Assembly (NCBI GenBank): GCA_965222725.1
Contig: OZ244969.1
Location: 4,216,001 to 4,280,000 of the forward strand
Direction: 5' to 3'
Length of the DNA stretch: 64,000 bases
From: GCA-2748575 sp965222725
GTDB lineage: Bacteria > Pseudomonadota > Gammaproteobacteria > Pseudomonadales > Ketobacteraceae
This document shows positions 40,405-48,899 of this stretch, piece after piece. Within the stretch, counting starts at the first letter, position 1. Each line of letters begins with the position of its first letter. The notes below the pieces were generated by a model. The model worked only from the letters and a program-made list of their open reading frames with translations, was not told the origin of the DNA and made no database searches. Both the position numbers and the translations under genes were made by a program.

Positions 40405-41612
40405 AATCTGCCTGTTCTGTTATTCGTGCCGCCTTGTTATGTCTGTTGTTTCTGATGAGCGGTGCCCTGCCGGCTGGGGCGAGCCTAACGGAACAGCAGG
40501 CGCTGAAAGAAGGCATGGAAAACTCATATTACAACCAGCGCCTGGAATCACAGCTGGATGCCGCCCGCGGTGAAGTCGAAGCGGCTGGACTCTGGGATAA
40601 CCCCACCATTGAATACAGCCGTGAGAGCATTGACGTCAGCGGAGGCACCAGCGTGGAGACTACCCTTGAGATTCAACAACGAATTAATATGGCCGGTGTC
40701 AAGGGACTGGAAAAACAGCAGGCGCAACTCAATCTGCAGGCGTCGGAGTCGCACAGTGTTCAAGCAAAATCGGAAAGGAAACTCAGCATCAGAGAACAGT
40801 TTTATCAAACGCTGGCTGCCATTCGAAAAACTGACACTCTGGCAAATCAGAAACAGCGACTGGAATCTGTGGCGTCCATTATTGAAAAGCGCACACAAAA
40901 AGGCGATTCCTCGCGCTTTGATCTGTTGCGCATTCAAAAACAACTGGCGCTGGTAGCTAGTCAGTATTCACAGGCACAGGCCAACCTGTCGACGAAGCAA
41001 AGCCGGTTGTTTGAGTTAATCAATAGTCCCCCTCAGCCTGTTAAAGGAACCTTGCTGCCCGATTCTCAAAACGTAATGGCTATGGATCCTGATCTGCACC
41101 CTGCCATCAAAGCCTTGCAGGCGGAGAAGGCTGCCCTTGAAACCGCAGCGAAAGCCGCCGCCAGAAAAAAATGGCCTGATATTACTCTTTCGCTGGGTCG
41201 CAAAGAAGTGGACGAAGGGGGCCAGACAGCCAACGGCACCACTTTTTCAGTGGGTGTTGAATTGCCGTTACTGGATCGAGGAACCGGTCAGCAACGAACC
41301 GTCCAGAGTCTGGCCCATCAGGTGCAGGCAGATATCGCGCTGCAGCGCCGACACCTGCAGACACGCTATGAGATAGCCCGTAGTAACTACCTCACGCATC
41401 GTGATAACACCCTCCGGTTACAGGCACTGGCATTTAATCCGGATGCATCGCTAAGCCGACTTGCGGAGATCAGTTACCACGCGGGAGAGCTTGGTGTAAT
41501 GGAATTGCTGGATGCCTATGCGTCAGATCAGGATACCACAGACCGCTATATCGACAGCGCCCTTGCAGCGCGACTTGCCTACATCCAACTTCAATATTTA
41601 CGAGGTGAATAA
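40401..41612 (+). CDS. TolC-family outer-membrane factor (CzcC-like)
   Basis: An outer-membrane efflux protein of 403 residues. The ATG at 40401 overlaps the M56 stop (ATGA) and yields a proper signal peptide ending SGALPAGA; an ATG five codons upstream is less likely. Two efflux repeats are visible, with GLWDNPTIEYSRESIDVSGG in the first and GVELPLLDRGTGQQ in the second. It is part of a second RND system, distinct from CusCBA. The metal is unknown; the CzcC group handles Co, Zn, Cd or Cu. Confidence 0.88.
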   Translation: MKSACSVIRAALLCLLFLMSGALPAGASLTEQQALKEGMENSYYNQRLESQLDAARGEVEAAGLWDNPTIEYSRESIDVSGGTSVETTLEIQQRINMAGVKGLEKQQAQLNLQASESHSVQAKSERKLSIREQFYQTLAAIRKTDTLANQKQRLESVASIIEKRTQKGDSSRFDLLRIQKQLALVASQYSQAQANLSTKQSRLFELINSPPQPVKGTLLPDSQNVMAMDPDLHPAIKALQAEKAALETAAKAAARKKWPDITLSLGRKEVDEGGQTANGTTFSVGVELPLLDRGTGQQRTVQSLAHQVQADIALQRRHLQTRYEIARSNYLTHRDNTLRLQALAFNPDASLSRLAEISYHAGELGVMELLDAYASDQDTTDRYIDSALAARLAYIQLQYLRGE

Positions 41613-41962
41613 TGAAAAACGCCACCCTTACAATGAGTTCGCTCGCAATAGCCGGGCTGCTTGCAATTGGGATCTCAGCCTACAGCCGCCAGAGTCATGC
41701 CCTTGAAGCACTGGATCAGTCCATTCCTTCAAAGACGCTTATGTTGGCTGCAGGCGGGCATGAACATGGCGGTGATGACCACGGACATGGCGATTACGAC
41801 AGTCACGATGACAACAGCGACGGGGATCATGGTCACGACCATGACAGTCAGGAGACGGAAGCGTTCTATGGTGACGACAATGACAAAGCTGACGCCTCGC
41901 AATCGATGGACAAACACCACGGAAACGATGACCATGAGCACGGGCATGGCCATGACCATTAA
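41612..41962 (+). CDS. Exported His/Asp-rich metal-binding protein
   Basis: A protein of 116 residues whose ATG overlaps the preceding stop by one base (TAATG). The signal peptide ends near SHA. The mature region is dominated by His, Asp and Gly (HEHGGDDHGHGDYDSHDD, then HGNDDHEHGHGHDH). This resembles periplasmic metal buffers found in czc/cnr operons. The opposite strand and other frames are open too because of the low complexity, but this frame has the signal peptide and operon spacing. It probably delivers or stores divalent metal for the RND pump. Confidence 0.7.
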   Translation: MKNATLTMSSLAIAGLLAIGISAYSRQSHALEALDQSIPSKTLMLAAGGHEHGGDDHGHGDYDSHDDNSDGDHGHDHDSQETEAFYGDDNDKADASQSMDKHHGNDDHEHGHGHDH

Positions 41963-43520
41963 ACACGTCCTGAAAAACGGGCGAGCAGCCCTCACGTTGC
42001 TCGCCCTGTCAACATCGGTTTTTGCCGGAGGTGGCCATGACCACGGTGACGGCGGCCATGATGACCACAGCGCCAATGGTGATGATCACCAGGAAGCGCC
42101 CGCGCTGGTTTATACCCACTACACAGAAATCGCGGAACTTTTCGTGGAATTTCCTCCGCTGGTAGCCAATGAACCCTCCACCTTTGTGGCCCACTTTACG
42201 CGCCTCGATAATTTCCAGCCGTTAACGAGCGGTGTACTGAATGTTTATCTGAAACAAAACGGTAAAACCAAAGCACGCTTCCGTGTAAAACAGCCAGCGC
42301 GTAAAGGGATCTTTCTGCCCGCAGTGACACCGAGAAATACAGGGGATTATCAGCTTCTCCTGGATATCAGGGATGAGGGCCTACACAGCGTCCATGATCT
42401 TGGCAAGGTCACTGTCTTTGCCAGCAGAGACCAGGCTATTGTCGATCAGTCCGAACCCGAAGGCGAGATCAGTTATCTCAAGGAACAGCAATGGGACAAC
42501 CCCTATGCCATCCGCCAGACTGCTGTGCGGGCACTGCGAATATCTGTGCCGGGATTCGGAACGGTGAAAGCACCCGCAGATGGTTTTGCTGTAGTACGCG
42601 CGCCTTCCGATGGCTATTTCTCCTCAGAATCCTTTATCAATGCCGGTGAAATCGTGGCACTGGATCAGTCACTGGGCAGCCTGATTCCCCGGCTGGGTGA
42701 AGGTGCGGATATCGGCAACCTCCTGGTGGCCCAGGAGCGGGCCCGTTCCCAGTTACAACTGGCAAAGGCCGACGTTAATCGTTTGCAAGGCCTTTATGAC
42801 CAGGGCGCGATACCCGAAAAAAGACTTGAGGAAGCAAAGCAGGCTCTGGAAATTGCCAAAGTGGAATTACAAACAGCCCGGTCCCGTTTAAAGCAACGGG
42901 CTGGTGATAAAGGCGCTGCAGGCATTGCATTGCGCGCCCCCATCGGTGGGCACGTGGTGGAGTCAAGTGTTGCGCCGGGAGCGTTTGTCAGGGCGGGCGA
43001 TGCGCTTTTTACCCTGGCAAGTCGTGATCGGCGCTGGCTGGAGATTCAGGTACCGGAGAAATACGCTGTCAATATCCGCCAGGCCAGTGGCGCTTGGCTG
43101 GAATACCAGAACTCACCGGTGATTCTTGATCAGAATAACGGTGCAAAAACCGTAAAGGTATCGCAGCAGATCGATCCGGTGAGCCGCACAGTGTCCGCCG
43201 CTATTGAGTATCCCGTCGATTTCGGCCCTGCTCTGATCGGCAGCCGGCATGCGGCACATCTTTACACCGGAGAAGCACAGAACGTGCTTAGCATTCCCGC
43301 CTCTGCCATTATCGATGATGGCGGGCAGCCGGTTGTTTACGTGCAAAGCGGCGGCGAAACGTTCAGCCGGCGAATCGTTACGCTGGGCATGCGTGACAGC
43401 CAGTGGGTACAAGTCCTGACAGGGCTGCGACCCGGAGAATGGGTGGTAGCCAGGGGCGCTTACTACGTCAAACTCGCATCCACCGGTGGCGATGCCATCG
43501 GCCACGGCCACGCCCACTGA
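41952..43520 (+). CDS. RND membrane-fusion protein (CzcB-like)
   Basis: A periplasmic adaptor of about 522 residues. I start it at MTIKHVLKNG, which gives a signal peptide ending SVFA; a much longer frame to 41661 only reads through the His-rich gene. The N-terminus is GHDHGDGGHDDHSANGDD. A beta-rich domain (about 45-150) precedes the hairpin (QERARSQLQLAKADVNRLQ) and the lipoyl and barrel parts (SVAPGAFVRAGDALFTL). The tail is GHGHAH. It overlaps the His-rich gene by 11 bp. It bridges the RND pump to the outer-membrane factor. Confidence 0.88.
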   Translation: MTIKHVLKNGRAALTLLALSTSVFAGGGHDHGDGGHDDHSANGDDHQEAPALVYTHYTEIAELFVEFPPLVANEPSTFVAHFTRLDNFQPLTSGVLNVYLKQNGKTKARFRVKQPARKGIFLPAVTPRNTGDYQLLLDIRDEGLHSVHDLGKVTVFASRDQAIVDQSEPEGEISYLKEQQWDNPYAIRQTAVRALRISVPGFGTVKAPADGFAVVRAPSDGYFSSESFINAGEIVALDQSLGSLIPRLGEGADIGNLLVAQERARSQLQLAKADVNRLQGLYDQGAIPEKRLEEAKQALEIAKVELQTARSRLKQRAGDKGAAGIALRAPIGGHVVESSVAPGAFVRAGDALFTLASRDRRWLEIQVPEKYAVNIRQASGAWLEYQNSPVILDQNNGAKTVKVSQQIDPVSRTVSAAIEYPVDFGPALIGSRHAAHLYTGEAQNVLSIPASAIIDDGGQPVVYVQSGGETFSRRIVTLGMRDSQWVQVLTGLRPGEWVVARGAYYVKLASTGGDAIGHGHAH

Positions 43521-43536
43521 GGCTGGAGTTTTTCTG

Positions 43537-46500
43537 ATGATCGAATCCTTTATCCGCTGGTCCCTCGGCAATCGCTTACTGGTTATGGCCGCTGCCGCAC
43601 TTCTGCTGTTATGGGGTGGCTGGGCAGCACGGCAGACACCGGTTGACGTATTTCCAGATTTGACGGCACCGGTGGTGACAGTGGTGGCAGAGGCTCACGG
43701 TATGCCACCGGTAGACGTGGAGCGACTGGTAACCTTCCCCATTGAAACCGCCATGAACGGCGCCAGCGGTGTACGGCGGGTTCGTTCAAACTCCGGCGTG
43801 GGCATTGCTGTGATCAGTATCGAGTTTGAATGGGGTACGGACATTTACCGGGCCCGGCAAATCGTGTCGGAGAAACTGCAAACCACTGCCAACAGTCTGC
43901 CTCCAAATCTTCCACCGCCCGTGATGGCACCAGTGTCTTCCATCATGGGAGAGATCATGTTTATAGCTCTGGTGTCGGAACAGCATTCCGAAATGGAACT
44001 GAAAACCACTGCAGACTGGGTGGTAAGACGGCGCCTGCTGGCGGTGCCGGGTATTGCTGAAGTCATTCCCAATGGCGGCGAAACCAAACAATTCCAGGTG
44101 ATCGCCTCACCAGAGCGGCTATCTGCCTACAACATCTCTCTGTCAGCATTGAAAAATGCCGTGGCGGGAGCTGACGCCAACGCATCTGCCGGATTTGTCG
44201 TGGAGAATCTGCAGGAATATCTGATTCAGGGGCTCGGTCGCGTACACAGTATCAGCGACATTGAACAGGCCGTTGTCACTGAACGCAACGGCATGCCGGT
44301 ACTGGTTCGGGATGTGGCAGAGGTTATCATTGGCCCGGCACCTCGGCGCGGAACGGCAGCCTATAACGGTAAATCTGCGGTAGTGCTGGGTATTCAGAAG
44401 CAACCCAATACCAATACCCTGAGAGTGACAGAAGAACTGGATCGGGTTATAGCAGAAATGCAAACCACCCTCCCCGACGGGATGCGCATCGAAACCAACG
44501 TGTTCCGGCAATCGAATTTTATTCGCAGTGCCATTGATAATCTGGTGGTTGCATTGCGGGACGGTGCCATTCTCGTGGTGGCCATTATGTTTGTCTTTCT
44601 GCTTAGTGCCCGTGCCACCGGTATTGCGTTAATTGCCATTCCCCTGTCAGTGCTCACAGCCATTCTTACCATTCAGTGGTTCGGAGGCAGCCTCAACACC
44701 ATGACTCTGGGGGGCATCGCTATTGCCATGGGCGCGCTTGTGGATGACGCCATTATTGTGGTGGAAAACATTGTACGACGTCTGCGCGAGAGTAATGCAC
44801 ACGCCCCTGAAAAACGTCTGCCATTCTCCGAGGTGGTCATGCGGGCCACCCGGGAAATTCAGGGATCCATTGTGTTTGCCACCCTGATCATTATTCTGGT
44901 ATTTGTGCCCCTGTTTTTTCTTTCCGGTGTGGAGGGTCGGTTGCTGCAACCTCTGGGGCTGGCCTATATTGTATCGCTGGCTGCGTCATTATTCGTTGCG
45001 CTTACGGTAACCCCGGTGCTTTGTTATTACCTGCTCCCGGGTAGTCAGGCGGCAAAGCAGGACCATGACTCCCGGCTGATCGCCTGGCTCAAACACGGTT
45101 ACCGACCCTGGCTGCAAGGTGCACTGAATCATGCGCAGTGGGTTATTCTGCTCGCGGTTCTCGGTTTTATCGCCGCTTTGGCTGGCTTGATGATGGCAGG
45201 TCGTGGATTTCTGCCCGAGTTTAATGAAGGCAGCCTTACTGTCAGCGCGGTTACCCTGCCCGGAACCGCCCTGGAAACCTCTGATGAGATTGGCCGCCGG
45301 GTGGAAGGAATTCTGCTGGAACAACCCGAGGTGGTCGCCACCGCACGACGCACAGGCCGTGCCGAACTGGATCCCCACGCGCAGCAGGTATTTGCTTCGG
45401 AAATCGAAGTCACCCTGAAAATGGAAGAGCGCAGCAAGGCAGAAGTACTCAGTGCATTGCGACAACGCTTCGCCAGTATACCCGGCACCAACGTAGTCAT
45501 CGGTCAGCCCATTTCCCACCGCATCGATCATATGCTGTCGGGGACTCGCGCCAATATTGCCATCAAACTGTTCGGGGAAGATCTGGCAGAGTTACGCAAA
45601 CTCGGTGCGCAGATAGAGTCGCTGGTGGCAGAAATCCCCGGCGCGGTGGACGTAGCCATGGAAGAGCAAAGTGAAATCCCCTTTGTGCAGGTGAAGTTCA
45701 TCCGGCCGGCGCTGGCGAATGTGGGACTCAGTGTGAGCGAAGCGGCGGAAATTCTGGAAACGGCATTCACTGGTACCACGGTGGGACGCATTGCTGAAGG
45801 GCAAGCCAATTTTGATCTGGTAGTGCGCTTACCCGAATCGGCAAAAACATCCATGGAAACACTGAAGCGGACACTGATAACCCTGCCCAATGGGGCCATC
45901 GTGCCCATTGAAACACTGGCAGAAGTACAAAAACACCGTGGCCCCAACACCATTTCCCGTGAAGACGTACAGCGCAAACTGGTGGTGATGGCCAACGTTT
46001 CCGAGCGGGATCTGGTGAGTGTGGTCAACGATATACGCACGGCCATCAGTGCCAGCATTACGCTACCGCCCGGATACTTTATAGAATACGGCGGCCAGTT
46101 TGAAAGTGCTCAGTCTGCCGGCACACGTTTGCTGATGCTGGGTATCCTGGTGATCGTCGGTATCTTTTTTCTGCTCGTCACGGCGTTCAACTCCGCCCGT
46201 GATGCTGGCCTGATTATGCTAAACCTGCCGTTGGCAGTTATCGGCGGGATTGCCGGTGTGTGGATGATCGGCGGAACCCTGACCATCGCCGCCGTTATCG
46301 GTTTTATTACGCTGTTCGGTATAGCCACACGGAACGGCGTGATTCTGGTGGATCATATCCGCCAGCTGATTAATGAAGGCTATGCCCTGAGAGAAGCCAT
46401 TGAAAAAGGCGCCGAGGAACGACTGGTGCCCATTCTTATGACCGCACTGGCAACCGCTCTGGCTCTGATTCCCCTGGCCCTCTCCGCCGGCGAACCGGGC

Positions 46501-46617
46501 AGCGAAATACAGGCGCCAATGGCAGTGGTCATTCTGTGGGGATTGTTGAGTTCAACATTGCTGAATATGCTGGTGGTACCGGCGGTTTATTACCGCTTCT
46601 CTACGAGCGATTCATAG
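43537..46617 (+). CDS. Heavy-metal RND efflux pump (CzcA/CusA family, second system)
   Basis: An inner-membrane pump of 1026 residues with twelve predicted helices. I start it at MIESFIRWSLGNR, with GGAG nine bases upstream; an in-frame ATG 17 codons earlier lies within the upstream gene. The TM4 motif GALVDDAIIVVENIVRR differs from the CusA-like pump at 31574 (ID.GAIVMIEN), pointing to another cation. It has the PDLTAPVVTVVAEA start of heavy-metal RND proteins. It is controlled together with CzcC- and CzcB-like proteins by the upstream BlaI/M56 pair. The metal is unassigned. Confidence 0.92.
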   Translation: MIESFIRWSLGNRLLVMAAAALLLLWGGWAARQTPVDVFPDLTAPVVTVVAEAHGMPPVDVERLVTFPIETAMNGASGVRRVRSNSGVGIAVISIEFEWGTDIYRARQIVSEKLQTTANSLPPNLPPPVMAPVSSIMGEIMFIALVSEQHSEMELKTTADWVVRRRLLAVPGIAEVIPNGGETKQFQVIASPERLSAYNISLSALKNAVAGADANASAGFVVENLQEYLIQGLGRVHSISDIEQAVVTERNGMPVLVRDVAEVIIGPAPRRGTAAYNGKSAVVLGIQKQPNTNTLRVTEELDRVIAEMQTTLPDGMRIETNVFRQSNFIRSAIDNLVVALRDGAILVVAIMFVFLLSARATGIALIAIPLSVLTAILTIQWFGGSLNTMTLGGIAIAMGALVDDAIIVVENIVRRLRESNAHAPEKRLPFSEVVMRATREIQGSIVFATLIIILVFVPLFFLSGVEGRLLQPLGLAYIVSLAASLFVALTVTPVLCYYLLPGSQAAKQDHDSRLIAWLKHGYRPWLQGALNHAQWVILLAVLGFIAALAGLMMAGRGFLPEFNEGSLTVSAVTLPGTALETSDEIGRRVEGILLEQPEVVATARRTGRAELDPHAQQVFASEIEVTLKMEERSKAEVLSALRQRFASIPGTNVVIGQPISHRIDHMLSGTRANIAIKLFGEDLAELRKLGAQIESLVAEIPGAVDVAMEEQSEIPFVQVKFIRPALANVGLSVSEAAEILETAFTGTTVGRIAEGQANFDLVVRLPESAKTSMETLKRTLITLPNGAIVPIETLAEVQKHRGPNTISREDVQRKLVVMANVSERDLVSVVNDIRTAISASITLPPGYFIEYGGQFESAQSAGTRLLMLGILVIVGIFFLLVTAFNSARDAGLIMLNLPLAVIGGIAGVWMIGGTLTIAAVIGFITLFGIATRNGVILVDHIRQLINEGYALREAIEKGAEERLVPILMTALATALALIPLALSAGEPGSEIQAPMAVVILWGLLSSTLLNMLVVPAVYYRFSTSDS

Positions 46618-46718
46618 TTTTACACAGAGTAATCGAGCGTTAATACTATATGCTAATAGCTCACGGTCGTTGGCTACTGCTGCCACGAGGGGCTGGTATT
46701 TTTTTAGGGAAAGACACC

Positions 46719-47150
46719 ATGAAAGCTTTCGCAATCGGACTCGCTCTGAGCCTAACGTTTATCTCATTGGCTCAGGCAGGAAACAACTTGCCAGAAATCG
46801 AAGTTGTCAGCTCCGAGAATCAACGCTGGTATTTTAGACAAGTTACTGTGAACCATTCCGGCGACGGGCTGAATATCTCTGGGAGGATGAATGCTACCCA
46901 GCGCTTCGGCTTACCGAATGGCCATGTGGACATCGCTGCTTGGGCTGCCGATAATAAGCAACTGATCGCAGAAACAACGGCCAGTTACTCTCCGCGCATT
47001 CTCACCTGGCGTGCATTGCGCAAAGGTGGTGTGCGTTTTACCGCGAAGCTCCCCATCCTACCCCCGGGTGCACGGATTAAGGTTGCTTTTCACAGGGATG
47101 AGCCGCAAAAACCAAGTAATCCAGTGCATGACCAAACCGTCGCATTCTAA
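46719..47150 (+). CDS. Exported small protein, hypothetical (parent of inverted copy)
   Basis: A protein of 143 residues starting at MKAFAIGLALS; AGGGAA lies eight bases upstream. The signal peptide ends LAQA-GNN. The mature part is beta-rich with Trp and Arg (RWYFRQVTVNHSGDGLNISG, AAWAADNKQLIAE) and ends in polar residues. No cysteine is present. It follows the RND operon by 100 bp. Its first 30 codons closely match an inverted partial gene at 47207-47329. It may be a periplasmic partner of the efflux system; I do not recognise a family. Confidence 0.65.
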   Translation: MKAFAIGLALSLTFISLAQAGNNLPEIEVVSSENQRWYFRQVTVNHSGDGLNISGRMNATQRFGLPNGHVDIAAWAADNKQLIAETTASYSPRILTWRALRKGGVRFTAKLPILPPGARIKVAFHRDEPQKPSNPVHDQTVAF

Positions 47151-47175
47151 TTTACTAGCGCGGGAATTGGAGTAA

Positions 47176-47211
47176 TTTGATTGAACCCGTGTCTCGCTGA
47201 GTTCAATCAAA
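47176..47211. terminator. Hairpin between convergent gene copies
   Basis: TTTGATTGAAC (47176-47186) and GTTCAATCAAA (47201-47211) are exact complements around a 14-base loop. The hairpin lies between the exported protein gene and its inverted truncated copy. AT-rich and without a T-run in the usual place; likely a weak bidirectional terminator. Confidence 0.5.
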
Positions 47212-47329
47212 CCAATCGCTTAAGTTGATTGTCGGTGTTGACGATCTCAATTTCAGGCAAGAGATTCCCTGCCTGAGCCGCATTGATGTACGTAAGGCTC
47301 AAGGCGAGCCCAATAATGATAGGTTTCAT
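47207..47329 (-). pseudogene. Truncated inverted copy of the exported protein at 46719
   Basis: A 40-codon frame on the minus strand encodes a signal peptide and early mature region, MKPIIIGLALSLTYI then AQAGNLLPEIEIVNTDNQ. It matches the start of the protein at 46719 (MKAFAIGLALSLTFI, AQAGNNLPEIEVVSSENQ). It then ends with LKRLV and a stop, so the body of the protein is gone. The copy faces its parent, with convergent 3' ends. It may still produce a short secreted peptide. It is too short for most gene callers. Confidence 0.75.
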
Positions 47330-47410
47330 GGTGTTTCACCCTAAAATTAACTACCTTATTCCGCTGTAACCAACGGCTACAGCGCCTGATGACATGCTTT
47401 TACAGCACCA

Positions 47411-47770
47411 TCAGGCGATCGGAGGGCGAAATAGCGTCGGGGGAATACCCACGGTGAGGTTGGCGCGGTAGGGAACTTTCTTGTGACCTGAAAACAAAGC
47501 GGTCAGCTGTGAAGCTGCTACGGCTAAAACCATGGAGCCATGGCCGTGGCAATGGCAGCAATGGTGGCAGTCGTACAAAGGCTGGCCCGGTTTTTCGGAT
47601 GCCTGTTTGCTGAGCTGCTTGTCGCTTTCGGTATCACCGGGCTGATGTGAATGTTCGAATTCCAGGTGTTCTGTCCCGGTTTGATGAAGCTGGTGAGCGT
47701 CCGCTATGGCGACCACTGACTGCAGCGCAATCAGGGTGATCAATAGGTATGAAATGGCGCGGCGGATCAT
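47411..47770 (-). CDS. Small exported His/Cys-rich protein ending in FRPPIA (copy 3)
   Basis: A protein of about 119 residues when started at MIRRAISYLL. An ATG at 47905 with AAAGGA upstream would add 45 residues in front of the signal peptide. After the signal come His-rich stretches (HQLHQTGTEHLEFEHSHQ) and a tight Cys/His cluster, YDCHHCCHCHGHG (about residues 70-82). A hydrophobic segment and PPTLFRPPIA close the protein. It shares plan and ending with 15988-16371 and 38299-38670. The neighbours are metal genes on both sides. Confidence 0.62.
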   Translation of the reverse strand: MIRRAISYLLITLIALQSVVAIADAHQLHQTGTEHLEFEHSHQPGDTESDKQLSKQASEKPGQPLYDCHHCCHCHGHGSMVLAVAASQLTALFSGHKKVPYRANLTVGIPPTLFRPPIA

Positions 47771-47926
47771 GAGTCGGGCTGACTTCTTCTCGTTAAGGGT
47801 TTCGGTTTTAAGTACAGCGAGCCATAGACTATCAAATTTTCGCGAAGTTCCATAGCCTTCTATCATCGCTCGCTTCAGCGCGCTTAACTCTATTGAATAT
47901 GGCATATATCCTTTAACATCAACCAG

Positions 47927-48373
47927 CTAAGGATGATCAACAAATACTTTTACATCGCCTTTCTCGTCAAATGAGAATACTTTGTAGGGTTCCTTTTTAT
48001 CGCCCCTTTCCATGCCCGGTGTACCTATGGGCATTCCCGGAACCGCGATTCCCTTTACATCGGGCCTGAAAAGCAACAGTCGTTTGATGTCACGATGGGT
48101 TATGTGCCCCTCGACGATATAGTTATCAATCACCGCTGTATGGCATGCAGAGAGTTCCAGGGGCACGCCCAGCTTTCGTTTGATTTCGTAGACATCGCGA
48201 ACATTGTGTTGATTAACCTCATAACCATAATCTTCCAGATACTCTACCCATTTTACGCAACAGCCGCATTCAGGGTTTTTATAGACCGTGATCTTTTTGG
48301 GCAATAGGTCACTTCCACTCGCATTGGTGAGGTAAAAGCAGCAAATGAATAGTAGTGTATAGATAATCTTCAT
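47927..48373 (-). CDS. DUF411 periplasmic metal-binding protein (copy 2)
   Basis: A protein of 148 residues with a signal peptide ending near ASGS. The DUF411 motifs are CGCCVKWVEYLEDYGYEV, SACHTAV, VEGHITHRDIKRLL and GIAVPGMPIGTPGME, parallel to the copy at 37643-38176 but clearly diverged and without a lipobox. It lies 31 bp downstream of lspA, so it may be co-transcribed with the Cd/Pb unit. By family it binds copper or a similar soft metal in the periplasm. Confidence 0.85.
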   Translation of the reverse strand: MKIIYTLLFICCFYLTNASGSDLLPKKITVYKNPECGCCVKWVEYLEDYGYEVNQHNVRDVYEIKRKLGVPLELSACHTAVIDNYIVEGHITHRDIKRLLLFRPDVKGIAVPGMPIGTPGMERGDKKEPYKVFSFDEKGDVKVFVDHP

Positions 48374-48404
48374 GTGGTTTTCTCTCCAAAGATAATGAGC
48401 AGGT

Positions 48405-48887
48405 TTAAGAGGTTCTGACTTCTTTCGTTATAGAAGCAAGCAGAACGCCCGCACCACATACAATGGCAATATCAGCGACATTAAATGCAGGCCAATGATG
48501 GCTCTTCCAATAGATATCCAGGAAATCTACGACTGCCCCTCGAAATAAGCGGTCGAACAAGTTTCCTAAAGCACCGCCAAGAATGAGTGAATATCCAAGG
48601 GCCTCTGTTCGAGCCGTTGATCGTTGAATAGCAAACACCAGCCAGCACGAAATTCCGATTGCCAAGCTAATAAAGAAATAGCGCTGCCAACCACCAGCAT
48701 TGGCTAAGAAACTGAAAGCGGCACCTTTGTTATGCCGGTGCACCAGGTTAAACATTTCGGTAATGGGTACCGCTTCGCCCAGAACAAGCATTTTTTCAAC
48801 CCAATACTTTGTTATTTGATCAAGCAACAGCAAAGCCACAGCAACTATATGCCAAACCCATACACCGCCTGATTTTTTATTGTTCAT
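48405..48887 (-). CDS. lspA: Signal peptidase II (LspA) of the Cd/Pb unit
   Basis: A 160-residue aspartic membrane protease with four transmembrane helices. The catalytic aspartates lie in GNLFDRLFRGAVVDFLDIYW and FNVADIAI. FNLVHRHNKGAAFSFL is the conserved periplasmic block. Copies of lspA next to CadR/PbrR-type regulators and cation exporters are common in Pb/Cd resistance loci (PbrC). It follows the CDF gene by 12 bp. It is probably an accessory copy; a housekeeping lspA is expected elsewhere. Confidence 0.9.
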   Translation of the reverse strand: MNNKKSGGVWVWHIVAVALLLLDQITKYWVEKMLVLGEAVPITEMFNLVHRHNKGAAFSFLANAGGWQRYFFISLAIGISCWLVFAIQRSTARTEALGYSLILGGALGNLFDRLFRGAVVDFLDIYWKSHHWPAFNVADIAIVCGAGVLLASITKEVRTS

Positions 48888-48899
48888 GGAGCACTCCAG

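Noticed and set aside
41661..41951. Long frame fusing the His-rich gene with the CzcB-like protein
   Set aside because: The frame only reads through low-complexity His/Asp codons in a different register; the adaptor has its own signal peptide at 41952.
41729..42076. Minus-strand frames over the His-rich region
   Set aside because: They arise from repetitive GAC/CAT codons, have no signal peptide of normal form and lie opposite a well-supported gene.
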